Assembly: GCA_024232355.1 (NCBI GenBank)
Contig: JAAEPW010000159.1
Span: 1 to 40,917 of the forward strand
Source: Chloroflexota bacterium
Lineage (GTDB): Bacteria > Chloroflexota > Anaerolineae > B4-G1
Direction: 5' to 3'
Length of the DNA stretch: 40,917 bases
Part shown: piece after piece, positions 16,573 to 24,209 of the stretch
How the letters are laid out: the number at the start of each line of letters is the position of its first letter
Position numbering within the stretch: position 1 is the first letter of the stretch
Notes under the pieces: model-generated
Databases searched by the model: none
Seen by the model: only the letters and a program-made list of their open reading frames with translations
What the model was told of the DNA's origin: nothing
Position numbers and translations under genes: made by a program

Positions 16573-17748
16573 CTACTCTTTCTTTTCTCGTTTCTTTGAT
16601 GCATCTATAAGCACGCCGTCCACATCCTCAAGGTCGAGCCACCACTTCCACTCTGGTTTCGGTTTCCCATACCCCATCCAATCGTCCGCCTTGACAACAA
16701 TGTTCCGGCTGAGAGGCACGTGCCGCACGGTCCAATTGACCATCCTGTGTAACGGGGTGTTCGGCTTGTTCCAGGGACAGACCTTGACACAAGTGCCACA
16801 CCCGGCTCCGCGCTGGTTACCTACTCGCATACCGGTGCACTTTTCGATGTCGAGGGGCCATCGCTCGTAGCCGTTGTACATCACCTTGTCTCCGTGACTG
16901 ATCGCCTGTGACGGGCACTCTTCGGCACATTTGCCACACTTGTTGCAAAAGTCCTGAAGCCCGAAATCGATCGGCTTGTCTATGGCCAGGGGCATATCGG
17001 TGGTGACCACGGCAGCCTTGAAACGAGGGCCCAGAAATGGATTGAGTATCATATCGCCAATACGACACACTTCTCCCAACCCCGCCCATAACAGAATAGG
17101 CGGAACCACTACCTGATAATTCGTCGCGTGGTGGGCCCTGGCCGGATAGCCCAGCCGACGAATATAATCGGCCAAGATGCAGGCCACAAAACCCGAGGTA
17201 GAGTAGGACAAAAAGCTCATCGAGTTGCTGATCCAGTCATGCCCCGTAAAGGCCGCGGCAGTCCTCCAATCCTGGTCGATTAAAATACCGATGGCGTACT
17301 TGTGATCGAGTACAATCGGATCTTCGGTCCACCGGTCGTGGCTAAAGACCGCGTAGGGCGGCAATTTGCCGATACCGACCATATCCGCCCGGAGATAATA
17401 AGCCGTCTCTTTGATGTGGCGGGCATTTGCCACCGGATCATTGGTCAGAGGGGCAGGGTTGGGTCCGACAGGTCCTTCGACTAGCCCCCCCATTGCACCT
17501 GCCATCGCCGATAGCGCGCCAGACAGGGGGTGTTTGGGCACAAAGCGCCGGTACTCTTTTTGCAGAAATGGGCCAAAATCTCCCTGGCCCGACCGGTGAA
17601 ACCCCCCCGCGCGCTCGTCCACACGAGCAACTTGGTCCTCGTGAATCACCGTCGTGGGTCGGTCGACCCGTTTGAGGTCCCAGACCGGAAATGGGTCTGG
17701 GTGCTTGGAATTGTGATCGCGATAATCGGACGCAAATATCCGTGTCAT
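16573..17748 (-). CDS. Reductive-dehalogenase-like corrinoid/Fe-S protein, cytoplasmic (copy 1)
   Basis: A 391-residue protein with the RdhA-type C-terminal half. The corrinoid-binding region is about 105-260 (ANARHIKETAYYLRADMVGI, YIRRLGYPAR, GLGEVCRIGDMIL). Eight Cys follow in the order of two [4Fe-4S] clusters: C268, C271, C274, C278 and C304, C317, C320, C324, with CPWNKP after the last. Respiratory RdhA proteins carry a twin-arginine leader and have an adjacent RdhB anchor gene; neither is present. This fits the cytoplasmic, non-respiratory RdhA-like group. QueG is an alternative but lacks this overall layout. The catalytic Tyr is probably in SYSTSG (residue 182), which needs alignment. 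AAGGAG precedes the ATG. It follows acetoacetate-CoA ligase by 32 bases. Substrate unknown. Confidence 0.82.
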   Translation of the reverse strand: MTRIFASDYRDHNSKHPDPFPVWDLKRVDRPTTVIHEDQVARVDERAGGFHRSGQGDFGPFLQKEYRRFVPKHPLSGALSAMAGAMGGLVEGPVGPNPAPLTNDPVANARHIKETAYYLRADMVGIGKLPPYAVFSHDRWTEDPIVLDHKYAIGILIDQDWRTAAAFTGHDWISNSMSFLSYSTSGFVACILADYIRRLGYPARAHHATNYQVVVPPILLWAGLGEVCRIGDMILNPFLGPRFKAAVVTTDMPLAIDKPIDFGLQDFCNKCGKCAEECPSQAISHGDKVMYNGYERWPLDIEKCTGMRVGNQRGAGCGTCVKVCPWNKPNTPLHRMVNWTVRHVPLSRNIVVKADDWMGYGKPKPEWKWWLDLEDVDGVLIDASKKREKKE

Positions 17749-17780
17749 AACATACTCCTTTTTTGAAATAATTTGGGGAA

Positions 17781-19760
17781 CTAGCCCCCTAACTTGGGAA
17801 GGATCTGCTCATAGTAATCCAGAGACTCTGGATTTATCAAAGCGTCCCTATTAAGTACCGGCCTGCCATTGACAATGTTTGTGATAGCACTTTCGACCTT
17901 TTTCATGCTAAAGGTATAAGGCACATCCGGCACATCTACGATCATAGCCGGAACATGCCGGGGGGAGGCATTTTTCCTCAGCGCTTTTTTGATCTTGGTT
18001 TTCAGTTCCTCCGTCAGACCAAAGCCCTCCGTAACTTTGACAAAAAGAATGATGCGCTGATCCCCCTGCCAAGCCTGCCCGATAGCCACACTGTCTGCAA
18101 CCTCTTCTATTTCTTCCACAATGTTGTATATTTCGGCCGTACCGATGCGCACGCCAGCAGGCTTCAAAACGGCGTCGGAGCGACCGTAAAAGCTGATACC
18201 GCCCGTGCCGCTGTGATTCACAATATAGTCTCCGTGACGCCATACGTTCACGTCGGGGTAGTAATCAAAATAAGCACTTTTGTACTTGCCGTTATCCGGA
18301 TCGTTCCAAAAGTAGAGCGGCATCGAGGGAGCAGGAGCCTCACAGACCAGTTCTCCTTGTTGATCGAAAACAGCGTTACCCGCTTCGTCATACGCCTTGA
18401 CCTTCATCGCTAGAGCCGGTCCCTGCAACTCGCCAGCGTACACCGGGCTGATGGGATTCCCCCCGGCAAAGCAGCCATTGATATCTGTGCCACCCGATAT
18501 CGAGTTAAAGTGCAAGTCCTGTTTGATCTCCCGGTATACGTATTCAAAGCCCTCGGCAGAAAGGGCTGATCCAGTCTGCGATATCTGTGTCAACGACGAC
18601 AGATCATAATCCTGACCGGGTTTGACGCCCTGTTTTTGCATATATTGGATATAGGTCGCGCTGGTGCCGAAAACGGTTATCTTTTCATCCTGGATCAGTT
18701 GCCACATCGCACCCGTATCCGGGTAATTGGGATTGCCGTCGTACAGAACCACGGTGGCCCCAACCCCCAAGGAACTCAGCAGCCAATTCCACATCATCCA
18801 ACTGCAAGTGGTGATGTACATAATCCGGTCTTGACGCTTCAAGTCGGTGTGCAGCAAAAGCTCTTTCAGGTGGTTGATCAGGACTCCCGCGCTCTGCACC
18901 ATGCACTTGGGTTTGCCCGTAGTCCCAGAGGAGAACATGATATACACGGGATGGTCGAAAGGCAATTGTTCAAATTGGATCGGAAAATAGTCCTCATTGG
19001 CCAGGAAATCCTCGTAATGTACGGCGTTGGAGATCGGACTGATGTCAGGTTTTTCCGTGGCATAGGACACCACGACAACCTTTTCCAGCGAAGGAATTTC
19101 CCTCACCACTTGTGCGGCGTTTCCCAAGGTGTTAAAGAGCTTGTTTTTGTAAAAGTAGCCGTCTACGGTAAAAAGAACCTTTGGCTCTGTCTGACCGAGA
19201 CGATCCAACGCTGCCGTGGGGCCAAGATCGGTCGCACAGGAGGCCCACGTAGCGCCGATGCTGGTAGCAGCCAGCATGGCGACGGCTGTCTCTGTCAAGT
19301 TGGGCATATAAGCGACTACCCGATCTCCCGGGCCAACGCCCATCTCACGCAGCGATTTGGCCACGCGCGCTACCGTGTCGCAAAGTTCTGCATAGGTCAT
19401 TACGGTCGATTTTTGAGTTTCTCCCCTGAATATAAAAGCCAAATGATCGTCTCTGTGCCTCAAGAGGTTCTCGGCAAAATTTAATCTGGCACCTTGGAAC
19501 CACTTGACGCCCACAAACTGGCCTGTCAGCAAAGCGGCCTCATCAACTACCTCGGTATAGTTTTGGGAAGCCTTGATCTCGCAAAACTCCCACATGGCCG
19601 CCCAAAAGTCCGATATATTTTCAACGGACCAATCGTGCAGTTGGGTATACGAATTGATCTCAAGACCATATTCCTCGTTGACAAAGCCAATAAAGCGCGT
19701 CATGTTGGCCTGGGCCTTGCGTACCTCATCGGGCTGCCAAAGTGGCTTTTTCGCGTTCAT
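17781..19760 (-). CDS. aacS: Acetoacetate-CoA ligase (AMP-forming)
   Basis: Adenylate-forming enzyme that activates acetoacetate, or a related oxo- or short acid, to its CoA ester with ATP. The 659-residue length fits AacS and acetyl-CoA-synthetase relatives. Motifs are the N-terminal ACAS region (QNYTEVVDE, GVKWFQGARLNFAENLL), the P-loop MFSSGTTGKPKCMVQ, the AacS-like SGGTDINGCFAGGNP followed by PVYAGELQGPALAMKVKAYD, and the C-terminal catalytic-Lys region YTFSMKKVESAI. An upstream in-frame ATG at 19832 is rejected: AAGGAGG lies seven bases before the ATG at 19760. The gene starts 16 bases after the hexapeptide-protein gene. It could feed or drain the thiolase step of the same gene run. Confidence 0.9.
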   Translation of the reverse strand: MNAKKPLWQPDEVRKAQANMTRFIGFVNEEYGLEINSYTQLHDWSVENISDFWAAMWEFCEIKASQNYTEVVDEAALLTGQFVGVKWFQGARLNFAENLLRHRDDHLAFIFRGETQKSTVMTYAELCDTVARVAKSLREMGVGPGDRVVAYMPNLTETAVAMLAATSIGATWASCATDLGPTAALDRLGQTEPKVLFTVDGYFYKNKLFNTLGNAAQVVREIPSLEKVVVVSYATEKPDISPISNAVHYEDFLANEDYFPIQFEQLPFDHPVYIMFSSGTTGKPKCMVQSAGVLINHLKELLLHTDLKRQDRIMYITTCSWMMWNWLLSSLGVGATVVLYDGNPNYPDTGAMWQLIQDEKITVFGTSATYIQYMQKQGVKPGQDYDLSSLTQISQTGSALSAEGFEYVYREIKQDLHFNSISGGTDINGCFAGGNPISPVYAGELQGPALAMKVKAYDEAGNAVFDQQGELVCEAPAPSMPLYFWNDPDNGKYKSAYFDYYPDVNVWRHGDYIVNHSGTGGISFYGRSDAVLKPAGVRIGTAEIYNIVEEIEEVADSVAIGQAWQGDQRIILFVKVTEGFGLTEELKTKIKKALRKNASPRHVPAMIVDVPDVPYTFSMKKVESAITNIVNGRPVLNRDALINPESLDYYEQILPKLGG

Positions 19761-19776
19761 GAGCATCCCTCCTTTC

Positions 19777-20397
19777 TTACTTGTCCGTATCCTCCTGAAT
19801 GATCTTGTCTTCCCGGTGCAATCCCAAGGCACGCGCGTAACGGCGCGTCATTTCTGGCATGATCGTCTCTCCAGCAGCAGGCCGTTCGAGACCAAACACC
19901 GCGCGCGGAAAGTTCAAAGGCTCTTGAATAGTCCAGATTTTCTCGTGCTCGTGGGGAGGAAGAATCTGAACCGGGTTACCGATGGCGATCCATCCAATAG
20001 GTACTGTGGCATCTGGAGGAAGTGTGGTCTTGAGGTGTACCAAACCGTTGATGCGCACCTCGGCCCGTGGGCCAATATAAGCCCCGTTAAAGATCGTAGC
20101 GCCTGTGGCGAGAAAGACGTTGTCGTCCACAGTACAGCCGGTCAAATAGGCGCGCGGTCCCACCAGGACGTGGTCACCGAGACGAGTAGGATAGTGGCGA
20201 GTCCCCCGGATGACGGCGGTTTCCATAACGATGCAGTTTGCGCCAATCTCAACGGTTCCCCCCTCGGCCACAATGACGGCCCCGAACAACACGCGGCTGT
20301 TCTCTCCAATGACGACGTCTCCACGCACGGTCGCCGTTGGTGCGATGTAGACAGATTCGTGAATGCGGGGCGCTTTGCCCCGATGTTCGATTAGCAT
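19777..20397 (-). CDS. Left-handed beta-helix (hexapeptide) protein, gamma-carbonic-anhydrase-like but without zinc ligands
   Basis: A 206-residue protein whose residues 12-145 are hexapeptide repeats (IAPTATVRGDVVIGENS, then IGANCIVMETAVIRG). It resembles the YrdA/gamma-carbonic-anhydrase group. The His residues that hold zinc in that group are not at their places: the strand usually ending VIH reads VIRG, and the usual IGHxAxxHGC reads VGPRAYLTGC. Carbonic anhydrase activity is therefore unlikely. It may be a trimeric scaffold or an acyl/CoA-binding protein; an acetyltransferase is possible. GGAGG six bases before the ATG at 20397 sets the start; a longer frame to 20448 is rejected. It is followed by aacS after 16 bases. 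Confidence 0.8.
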   Translation of the reverse strand: MLIEHRGKAPRIHESVYIAPTATVRGDVVIGENSRVLFGAVIVAEGGTVEIGANCIVMETAVIRGTRHYPTRLGDHVLVGPRAYLTGCTVDDNVFLATGATIFNGAYIGPRAEVRINGLVHLKTTLPPDATVPIGWIAIGNPVQILPPHEHEKIWTIQEPLNFPRAVFGLERPAAGETIMPEMTRRYARALGLHREDKIIQEDTDK

Positions 20398-20443
20398 GTG
20401 CAACCTCCTCCCCACAAAGTGTGAAACCCTCAAGCCAGGGTCC

Positions 20444-20459
20444 GGCACCTGACAGTGCC
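20444..20459. repeat. Short palindrome between flavoprotein and hexapeptide genes
   Basis: GGCACCTGACAGTGCC forms a five-base-pair hairpin in the 107-base gap. No T-run follows on the minus strand. It may be a fragment of a dispersed element. Confidence 0.4.
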
Positions 20460-20504
20460 CCTAATCGGCAAGTTACTAATCCCCTCAAATACAAACCATA
20501 CGCA

Positions 20505-21254
20505 CTAAAACGAATCCACCGGACGTACTCGATAGTACAAAAGCCGGTATAGACCCCACGCGACACAACGTTTACCCATCGAAATATGACACGGATAATA
20601 GTACAGTTGCTTGTCCCACCCTCGTTCGCCCCAATACTCGCGATCAACCGCTGACACCTTTAATGCCAACACCTTTTGAACTTGATATTGCATCACCTGG
20701 GCCAGACTTGGCGTATACGCGCTTGTCGGGTTGCTCAAGTGCCAAACAAAGTCACCAACTGCGGCCTGGGAGAGCGGGCTTTGGTTCATCACCGAACGTC
20801 CAATTTTGTCTGTGGGATGCATCCCCCACTGGATGGCGACTTTATCAAGATAGTCCAGCACTTTTTTTAACCCAGCGCCCGCAGTTGTAGCCACTGACAG
20901 CATGGGCTTTCCCACCATCGGCGGACGGTGAATCCAACTGGCCGTCTTGTCAATCAAGCTCTTGAGTCTGCCCGAAATATTCATCACATAGACCGGTGAG
21001 GCAAGAATTACGCCATCAGAGCCTACAATCTGCGACAAAATTGCTTGCGAATCGTCTTTATGGAAACATTGCGATGTTTTGCGAATGCAAATCTCACATC
21101 CTGTACAATCATCGATTTGATAATCACCCAGGTTGATCATAGTCACTTGGATTTGCTGGGCCTTGAGTAAATCTGCAGCCTCAATCAACAATCTATGCGT
21201 GGCGGCTTTCCGCGGTGATCCGTTGACAGCAACAACATGTTTCATTGTTTCCAT
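20505..21254 (-). CDS. Iron-sulfur flavoprotein (Isf-like), NADPH-dependent FMN reductase fold
   Basis: A 249-residue flavodoxin-fold protein. VNGSPRKAATHRLL (10-23) is the FMN phosphate-binding loop, and DDCTGCEICIRKTSQC gives C50, C53, C56 and C63, the compact Cys motif of methanogen and clostridial iron-sulfur flavoproteins that holds a [4Fe-4S] cluster. LASPVYVMNISGRLKSLID is the second flavin-contact segment. Isf proteins move electrons between ferredoxin and other acceptors. About 50 residues beyond the usual ~190-200 form a Tyr/Trp-rich C-terminal tail of unknown role. GGAGG lies eight bases before ATG 21254. It sits between the CoA-transferase and hexapeptide genes. Confidence 0.86.
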   Translation of the reverse strand: METMKHVVAVNGSPRKAATHRLLIEAADLLKAQQIQVTMINLGDYQIDDCTGCEICIRKTSQCFHKDDSQAILSQIVGSDGVILASPVYVMNISGRLKSLIDKTASWIHRPPMVGKPMLSVATTAGAGLKKVLDYLDKVAIQWGMHPTDKIGRSVMNQSPLSQAAVGDFVWHLSNPTSAYTPSLAQVMQYQVQKVLALKVSAVDREYWGERGWDKQLYYYPCHISMGKRCVAWGLYRLLYYRVRPVDSF

Positions 21255-21392
21255 ACACTATTCCTCCAGTTTGCCGAACACGCGATTATCTTGAAACTCC
21301 TTTCATCCCGATCTGATCCACATACTCGACCGCGCATACCTGCCGAGTCCGTAGCACAATAGAGCCTGGACAACGAGCAGTCGCCTCGACCA

Positions 21393-22157
21393 TCATCCAA
21401 GAATGAGCCGTTGAGGGTCTACCTCCTGGCGTAGAATGTATAACTCATCCGCAGTGGGTGGGTCGAGCGGCGTGGCGCGTGAGAGATCGAGCGCAAAATC
21501 GGTATGCGCCTGAATCTCCTCCGGTGTGATGCCCGGATAACACCGGTCCAGGTACATTTTCTTGCTCACCTCGTCAAAACGCAACAGGGCCTTGTCCGAG
21601 ATCACACAGGCTGGGCCGCCGTGCCGGTAGCCCGCCCGCTCTCGCCCGCCGGGGCCATCCAAGTAGCCCGGCGTGGTCAGGTAGTCCAACCGTTGGACAA
21701 AGCGTCGCCGCTCGTGCTGGATAAAGACGATGGTACGCCCCACAAAGCTGCCCACGTCGCACGCGCCGCCCGAGCCGGGAAAGCGTACGGTTGGTTGGGC
21801 ATAGTTGCCCACGCAGGTCGAGTTCAGATTGCCGTAGCGGTCCACCTGCGCCGCGCCCAGGATGCCGACCACGCGCGGTCCCAGGAATCGATTCTGCATC
21901 GTAGCAAAGGCTTCGGCCAATCCTGCATTGAGGCAGGTCCCGTACATCACCCGCGAGTCAGCGACGGTCAGTGGGATCTCACGCAGGTCCGGGTCGATCG
22001 CGCCGGTCTCGAAAAAGATGATGGCTCCGGGTGCGTGGATGCGCTTGGCCGCCATCGCCGCCAGCAGTGAGACGCCGGTGCCGCAAAAGACGATCTCACC
22101 ATCGTGGATCTCACGCGCGGCGACGATGGCCATCAACTCGCGGGCTGTGTATTCCAT
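21393..22157 (-). CDS. gctB: CoA-transferase subunit B, glutaconate CoA-transferase type
   Basis: A 254-residue beta subunit of a family I CoA-transferase, acting with the GctA-like protein at 22690-23661. It begins MEYTARELMAIVAAREIHDG and carries FCGTGVSLLAAMAAK, then IIFFETGAID with Glu50 as candidate for the thioester-forming glutamate. VMYGTCLNAG, GAAQVDRYGNLNST and FPGSGGACDVGSFV follow, as in the GctB family. It would move CoA from acetyl-CoA or another donor to a dicarboxylic, hydroxy or oxo acid. Steroid-ring enzyme IpdB is a relative. The ribosome site is weak. The order A, small protein, B is unusual, because the two subunits are normally adjacent. Confidence 0.88.
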   Translation of the reverse strand: MEYTARELMAIVAAREIHDGEIVFCGTGVSLLAAMAAKRIHAPGAIIFFETGAIDPDLREIPLTVADSRVMYGTCLNAGLAEAFATMQNRFLGPRVVGILGAAQVDRYGNLNSTCVGNYAQPTVRFPGSGGACDVGSFVGRTIVFIQHERRRFVQRLDYLTTPGYLDGPGGRERAGYRHGGPACVISDKALLRFDEVSKKMYLDRCYPGITPEEIQAHTDFALDLSRATPLDPPTADELYILRQEVDPQRLILG

Positions 22158-22195
22158 AATGACTTGTAGCTAGTCCCTCTCGTAAAGCCGCGGAC

Positions 22196-22244
22196 GCCCG
22201 GTGCTAAACCGCCGGGCTAAAAGTGGATGGTTCTTTTTAGAACC
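22196..22244. repeat. Two adjacent small hairpins between gctB and the small gene
   Basis: GCCCGG (22196-22201) pairs with CCGGGC (22212-22217), and GGTTCT (22229-22234) pairs with AGAACC (22239-22244) around TTTT. They lie in the 119-base gap between two genes of one operon, with no T-run. They could affect message processing or be repeat remnants. Confidence 0.45.
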
Positions 22245-22276
22245 GTAATCTTGCACTTGCTCATCACAAAACCTAC

Positions 22277-22573
22277 CTACGCTTCTTTGGCAAACAGCCT
22301 GGAAAAGCCAGGATAAGCCACCAGGGGAATGACGTCAAAAGCGATCAACCCCTCTTGAACCAACGGCAACGTGTTCAGCACTTGGGTGGCCTCTTTGACG
22401 TCTGCACACTCAAGCACCAGCACTGCGCCAGGCCAGTCCTGGCGAAAGTACATTTCACGGAACACGCCCTCTTGATAAAGTTCCCACGCCCTGGCTGCCT
22501 CCGCGTCAAGATGTGGCGCAAACTCGTCCTCGGCGATACCGGGTATCTCTTTCTCAATGGCCAAAATCTTCAT
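22277..22573 (-). CDS. Small muconolactone-isomerase-like (dimeric alpha/beta barrel) protein
   Basis: A 98-residue cytoplasmic protein beginning MKILAIEKEIPGI, with ARAWELYQEGVFREMYFRQD and AVLVLECADVKEATQVLNTLPLV, the layout of muconolactone delta-isomerase and YCII-like ferredoxin-fold proteins. In aerobic bacteria that isomerase acts in the beta-ketoadipate pathway, but here no other ring-cleavage gene is present, so the true reaction is unknown. Its place between the two CoA-transferase subunit genes suggests work on the same substrate, for example as an isomerase. Confidence 0.68.
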   Translation of the reverse strand: MKILAIEKEIPGIAEDEFAPHLDAEAARAWELYQEGVFREMYFRQDWPGAVLVLECADVKEATQVLNTLPLVQEGLIAFDVIPLVAYPGFSRLFAKEA

Positions 22574-22607
22574 ACAGTTACTCTACATTTGTTACCGAGC
22601 ATTTTTC

Positions 22608-22670
22608 GCCACGAATTTCACTAATTTTGCCACCCTGTTCATATTCGTGATAATTTGTGAAATTCGTGGC
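22608..22670. repeat. Inverted repeat, family C
   Basis: GCCACGAATTTCACTAATT (22608-22626) is complementary, with one mismatch, to 22652-22670. The spacer is 25 bases. It fills most of the 116-base gap before the small isomerase-like gene. One arm recurs at 16225-16244. Confidence 0.75.
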
Positions 22671-22689
22671 CAAAGCTCCGAGAACGTTT

Positions 22690-23661
22690 TCATCCCCTTG
22701 CCAATCCCGGCGCGTATCCAAAAGGCGGAACCGCCCGGATACCCGCTAGAGCCTCCGCGCCGATTTTTTCCAGGTACTCGGCGTGATCGCTCACGCCAGT
22801 CACGTACTCGTCCAGGTAGGCTGCGAACTGTGCATCGTCCGCAGCCAGCGAATAATAGTTGTTAAGGTGCTGCGCATCATAGTCATAAAACCCATAGCAA
22901 GCGGTAGGATGCGCGCCATACGGCACGTGCACCACCGCGTCCACGACAAAGAACGGAATCTGGTTGCGATCAGGCTCGGCGCGCAGCACCTCTGGCCCTA
23001 CCAACTCTTCGCATGTGACAATGACGTGGCGTGCCGCTCGCGCTTGTTCCACGTCGGCAAAGGTCAGCCCGGTGATGCGCACGGTGCCCTGGGTATCCGC
23101 TTGTTGGACGTGGATCACCGTCACGTCGGGGTTGATGGCGGGCACCAGCACCACCGGCTCCGGGTCGCCCTCGGCAAAGGGATCATCCATCACCACCAGC
23201 TTGAGATTTGGCACCCGTGGGTCCCGCTGGCGCATTTCGGTATCGAAACCCCACCGCTTGACAATGTCCGTCTCCATCCCCGACCGCACCGGCAGAAACG
23301 GCACGCCCGTCGCACCGGCCTGAAAGCGCAGCGTCATCTGGTAGTTGGTGTAATCTTCGATCAGGATTTCGCCGCGTTCCACGGCCTTGCGAAAGCGCAC
23401 ACACGTCGGTGCAAAGCGGCCATTGGCCCCGTAGGCGATCTCTACCGCCCGCACACATCCCGCCCCAATGAGGGGATCGAGGGCTTGCCCGCCCGAGTGC
23501 ATGTAGACATGCAAGCCCTCGATCCTCTGACGAATCATTTCATAGACAACGGCCACTGGAGCACGATTGACCGTGAACCCTCCAAACGAGATATGTGCGC
23601 CGTCATGTATAAAGCTGCGCACAGCCTCGCCGAGCGAGACGACCTTGTCTGATCCGTTCAA
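22690..23661 (-). CDS. gctA: CoA-transferase subunit A, glutaconate CoA-transferase type
   Basis: A 323-residue alpha subunit. It follows Acidaminococcus GctA closely in remembered motifs: SLGEAVRSFIHDG, GGFTVNRAPVAVVYE, RFRKAVERGEILIEDYT, GVPFLPVRSGMETD, VHVQQADTQGTVRI and VPYGAHPTACYGFYDYD. With GctB it transfers CoA to an acid substrate; the classic pair activates 2-hydroxyglutarate for an HgdAB dehydratase, and such a dehydratase and activase are encoded 6-12 kb upstream on this strand. The start is a TTG at 23661 near a weak AGGAA; no better start keeps the N-terminal motif. A palindrome separates it from the polyferredoxin gene. Confidence 0.9.
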   Translation of the reverse strand: MNGSDKVVSLGEAVRSFIHDGAHISFGGFTVNRAPVAVVYEMIRQRIEGLHVYMHSGGQALDPLIGAGCVRAVEIAYGANGRFAPTCVRFRKAVERGEILIEDYTNYQMTLRFQAGATGVPFLPVRSGMETDIVKRWGFDTEMRQRDPRVPNLKLVVMDDPFAEGDPEPVVLVPAINPDVTVIHVQQADTQGTVRITGLTFADVEQARAARHVIVTCEELVGPEVLRAEPDRNQIPFFVVDAVVHVPYGAHPTACYGFYDYDAQHLNNYYSLAADDAQFAAYLDEYVTGVSDHAEYLEKIGAEALAGIRAVPPFGYAPGLARG

Positions 23662-23671
23662 GGTTCCTACC

Positions 23672-23708
23672 TAACCTTGCGAAGGTTGTCAGAACCTTCG
23701 CAAGGTTA
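23672..23708. repeat. Perfect 16-bp inverted repeat between polyferredoxin and gctA
   Basis: TAACCTTGCGAAGGTT (23672-23687) and its exact complement at 23693-23708 enclose GTCAG. Each arm is itself nearly palindromic (AACCTT-GCG-AAGGTT). It lies only seven bases past the stop of the upstream gene, 11 bases before the TTG of gctA. It could serve as a stem-loop terminator or attenuator without T-run, or be a mobile palindrome. Confidence 0.85.
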
Positions 23709-23714
23709 CCTTAT

Positions 23715-24200
23715 CTAGCGAGAAAACGACTTTTTCATCACTTCCGAAAGTCTCTTTCCAGCATCCCGTTTTTTCAGGACATTCACAGAAGTAGAAGGAA
23801 CAAATTTGAGCGCGCCAGGGTCACAAAAGCGAACGCAGGTCGGTTCACCATCGCACAGGTCGCACTTGATCACCTGTCGGGCGACGACGTCGATCCCCAT
23901 GCCTCCAAACGGGCAGGCAGTCACGCACATCTTGCAGCCAATACACAAATCGTAATTCAACACCACCCGCCCCAGATCGTGGTCGCGGGACAGAGCATCC
24001 TTGGGACAAACAGCGACGCAAGGAGCATCCTCACACTGTTGGCACACCATCGGCAACTCGAATCCCTCCCACTGCCACTTGATGATGTGTATGCGGGAGC
24101 GGGCAGGATTGTTGACGCCAGTATGCTTCACCGAGCAGACCATCTCACATAGTCGGCAGCCGGTGCATTTTTCGTGGTCTACTACTAGTATCTTTTCCAT
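23715..24200 (-). CDS. Polyferredoxin, electron partner of AOR
   Basis: A 161-residue cytoplasmic protein with sixteen Cys in four groups: CTGCRLCEMVC, CQQCEDAPCVAVC, CIGCKMCVTAC and CDLCDGEPTCVRFC, for four [4Fe-4S] clusters. It is a clear paralogue of the protein at 12762-13256, with the same order and tail (CDPGALKFV versus CEPGALTYK). ATG 24200 is six bases from GGAG, better placed than the ATG at 24206. It starts nine bases behind the AOR stop, so it is very probably the acceptor of AOR electrons. It could pass them to the dehydratase activase or the dehalogenase-like proteins. Confidence 0.92.
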   Translation of the reverse strand: MEKILVVDHEKCTGCRLCEMVCSVKHTGVNNPARSRIHIIKWQWEGFELPMVCQQCEDAPCVAVCPKDALSRDHDLGRVVLNYDLCIGCKMCVTACPFGGMGIDVVARQVIKCDLCDGEPTCVRFCDPGALKFVPSTSVNVLKKRDAGKRLSEVMKKSFSR

Positions 24201-24209
24201 TGCCATCTC

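Noticed and set aside
19777..20397. Active gamma-carbonic anhydrase
   Set aside because: The zinc-binding His residues are not at the expected positions.
22783..23652. Plus-strand open frame of 289 codons
   Set aside because: Antisense to gctA; His/Arg-rich shadow with no domain.
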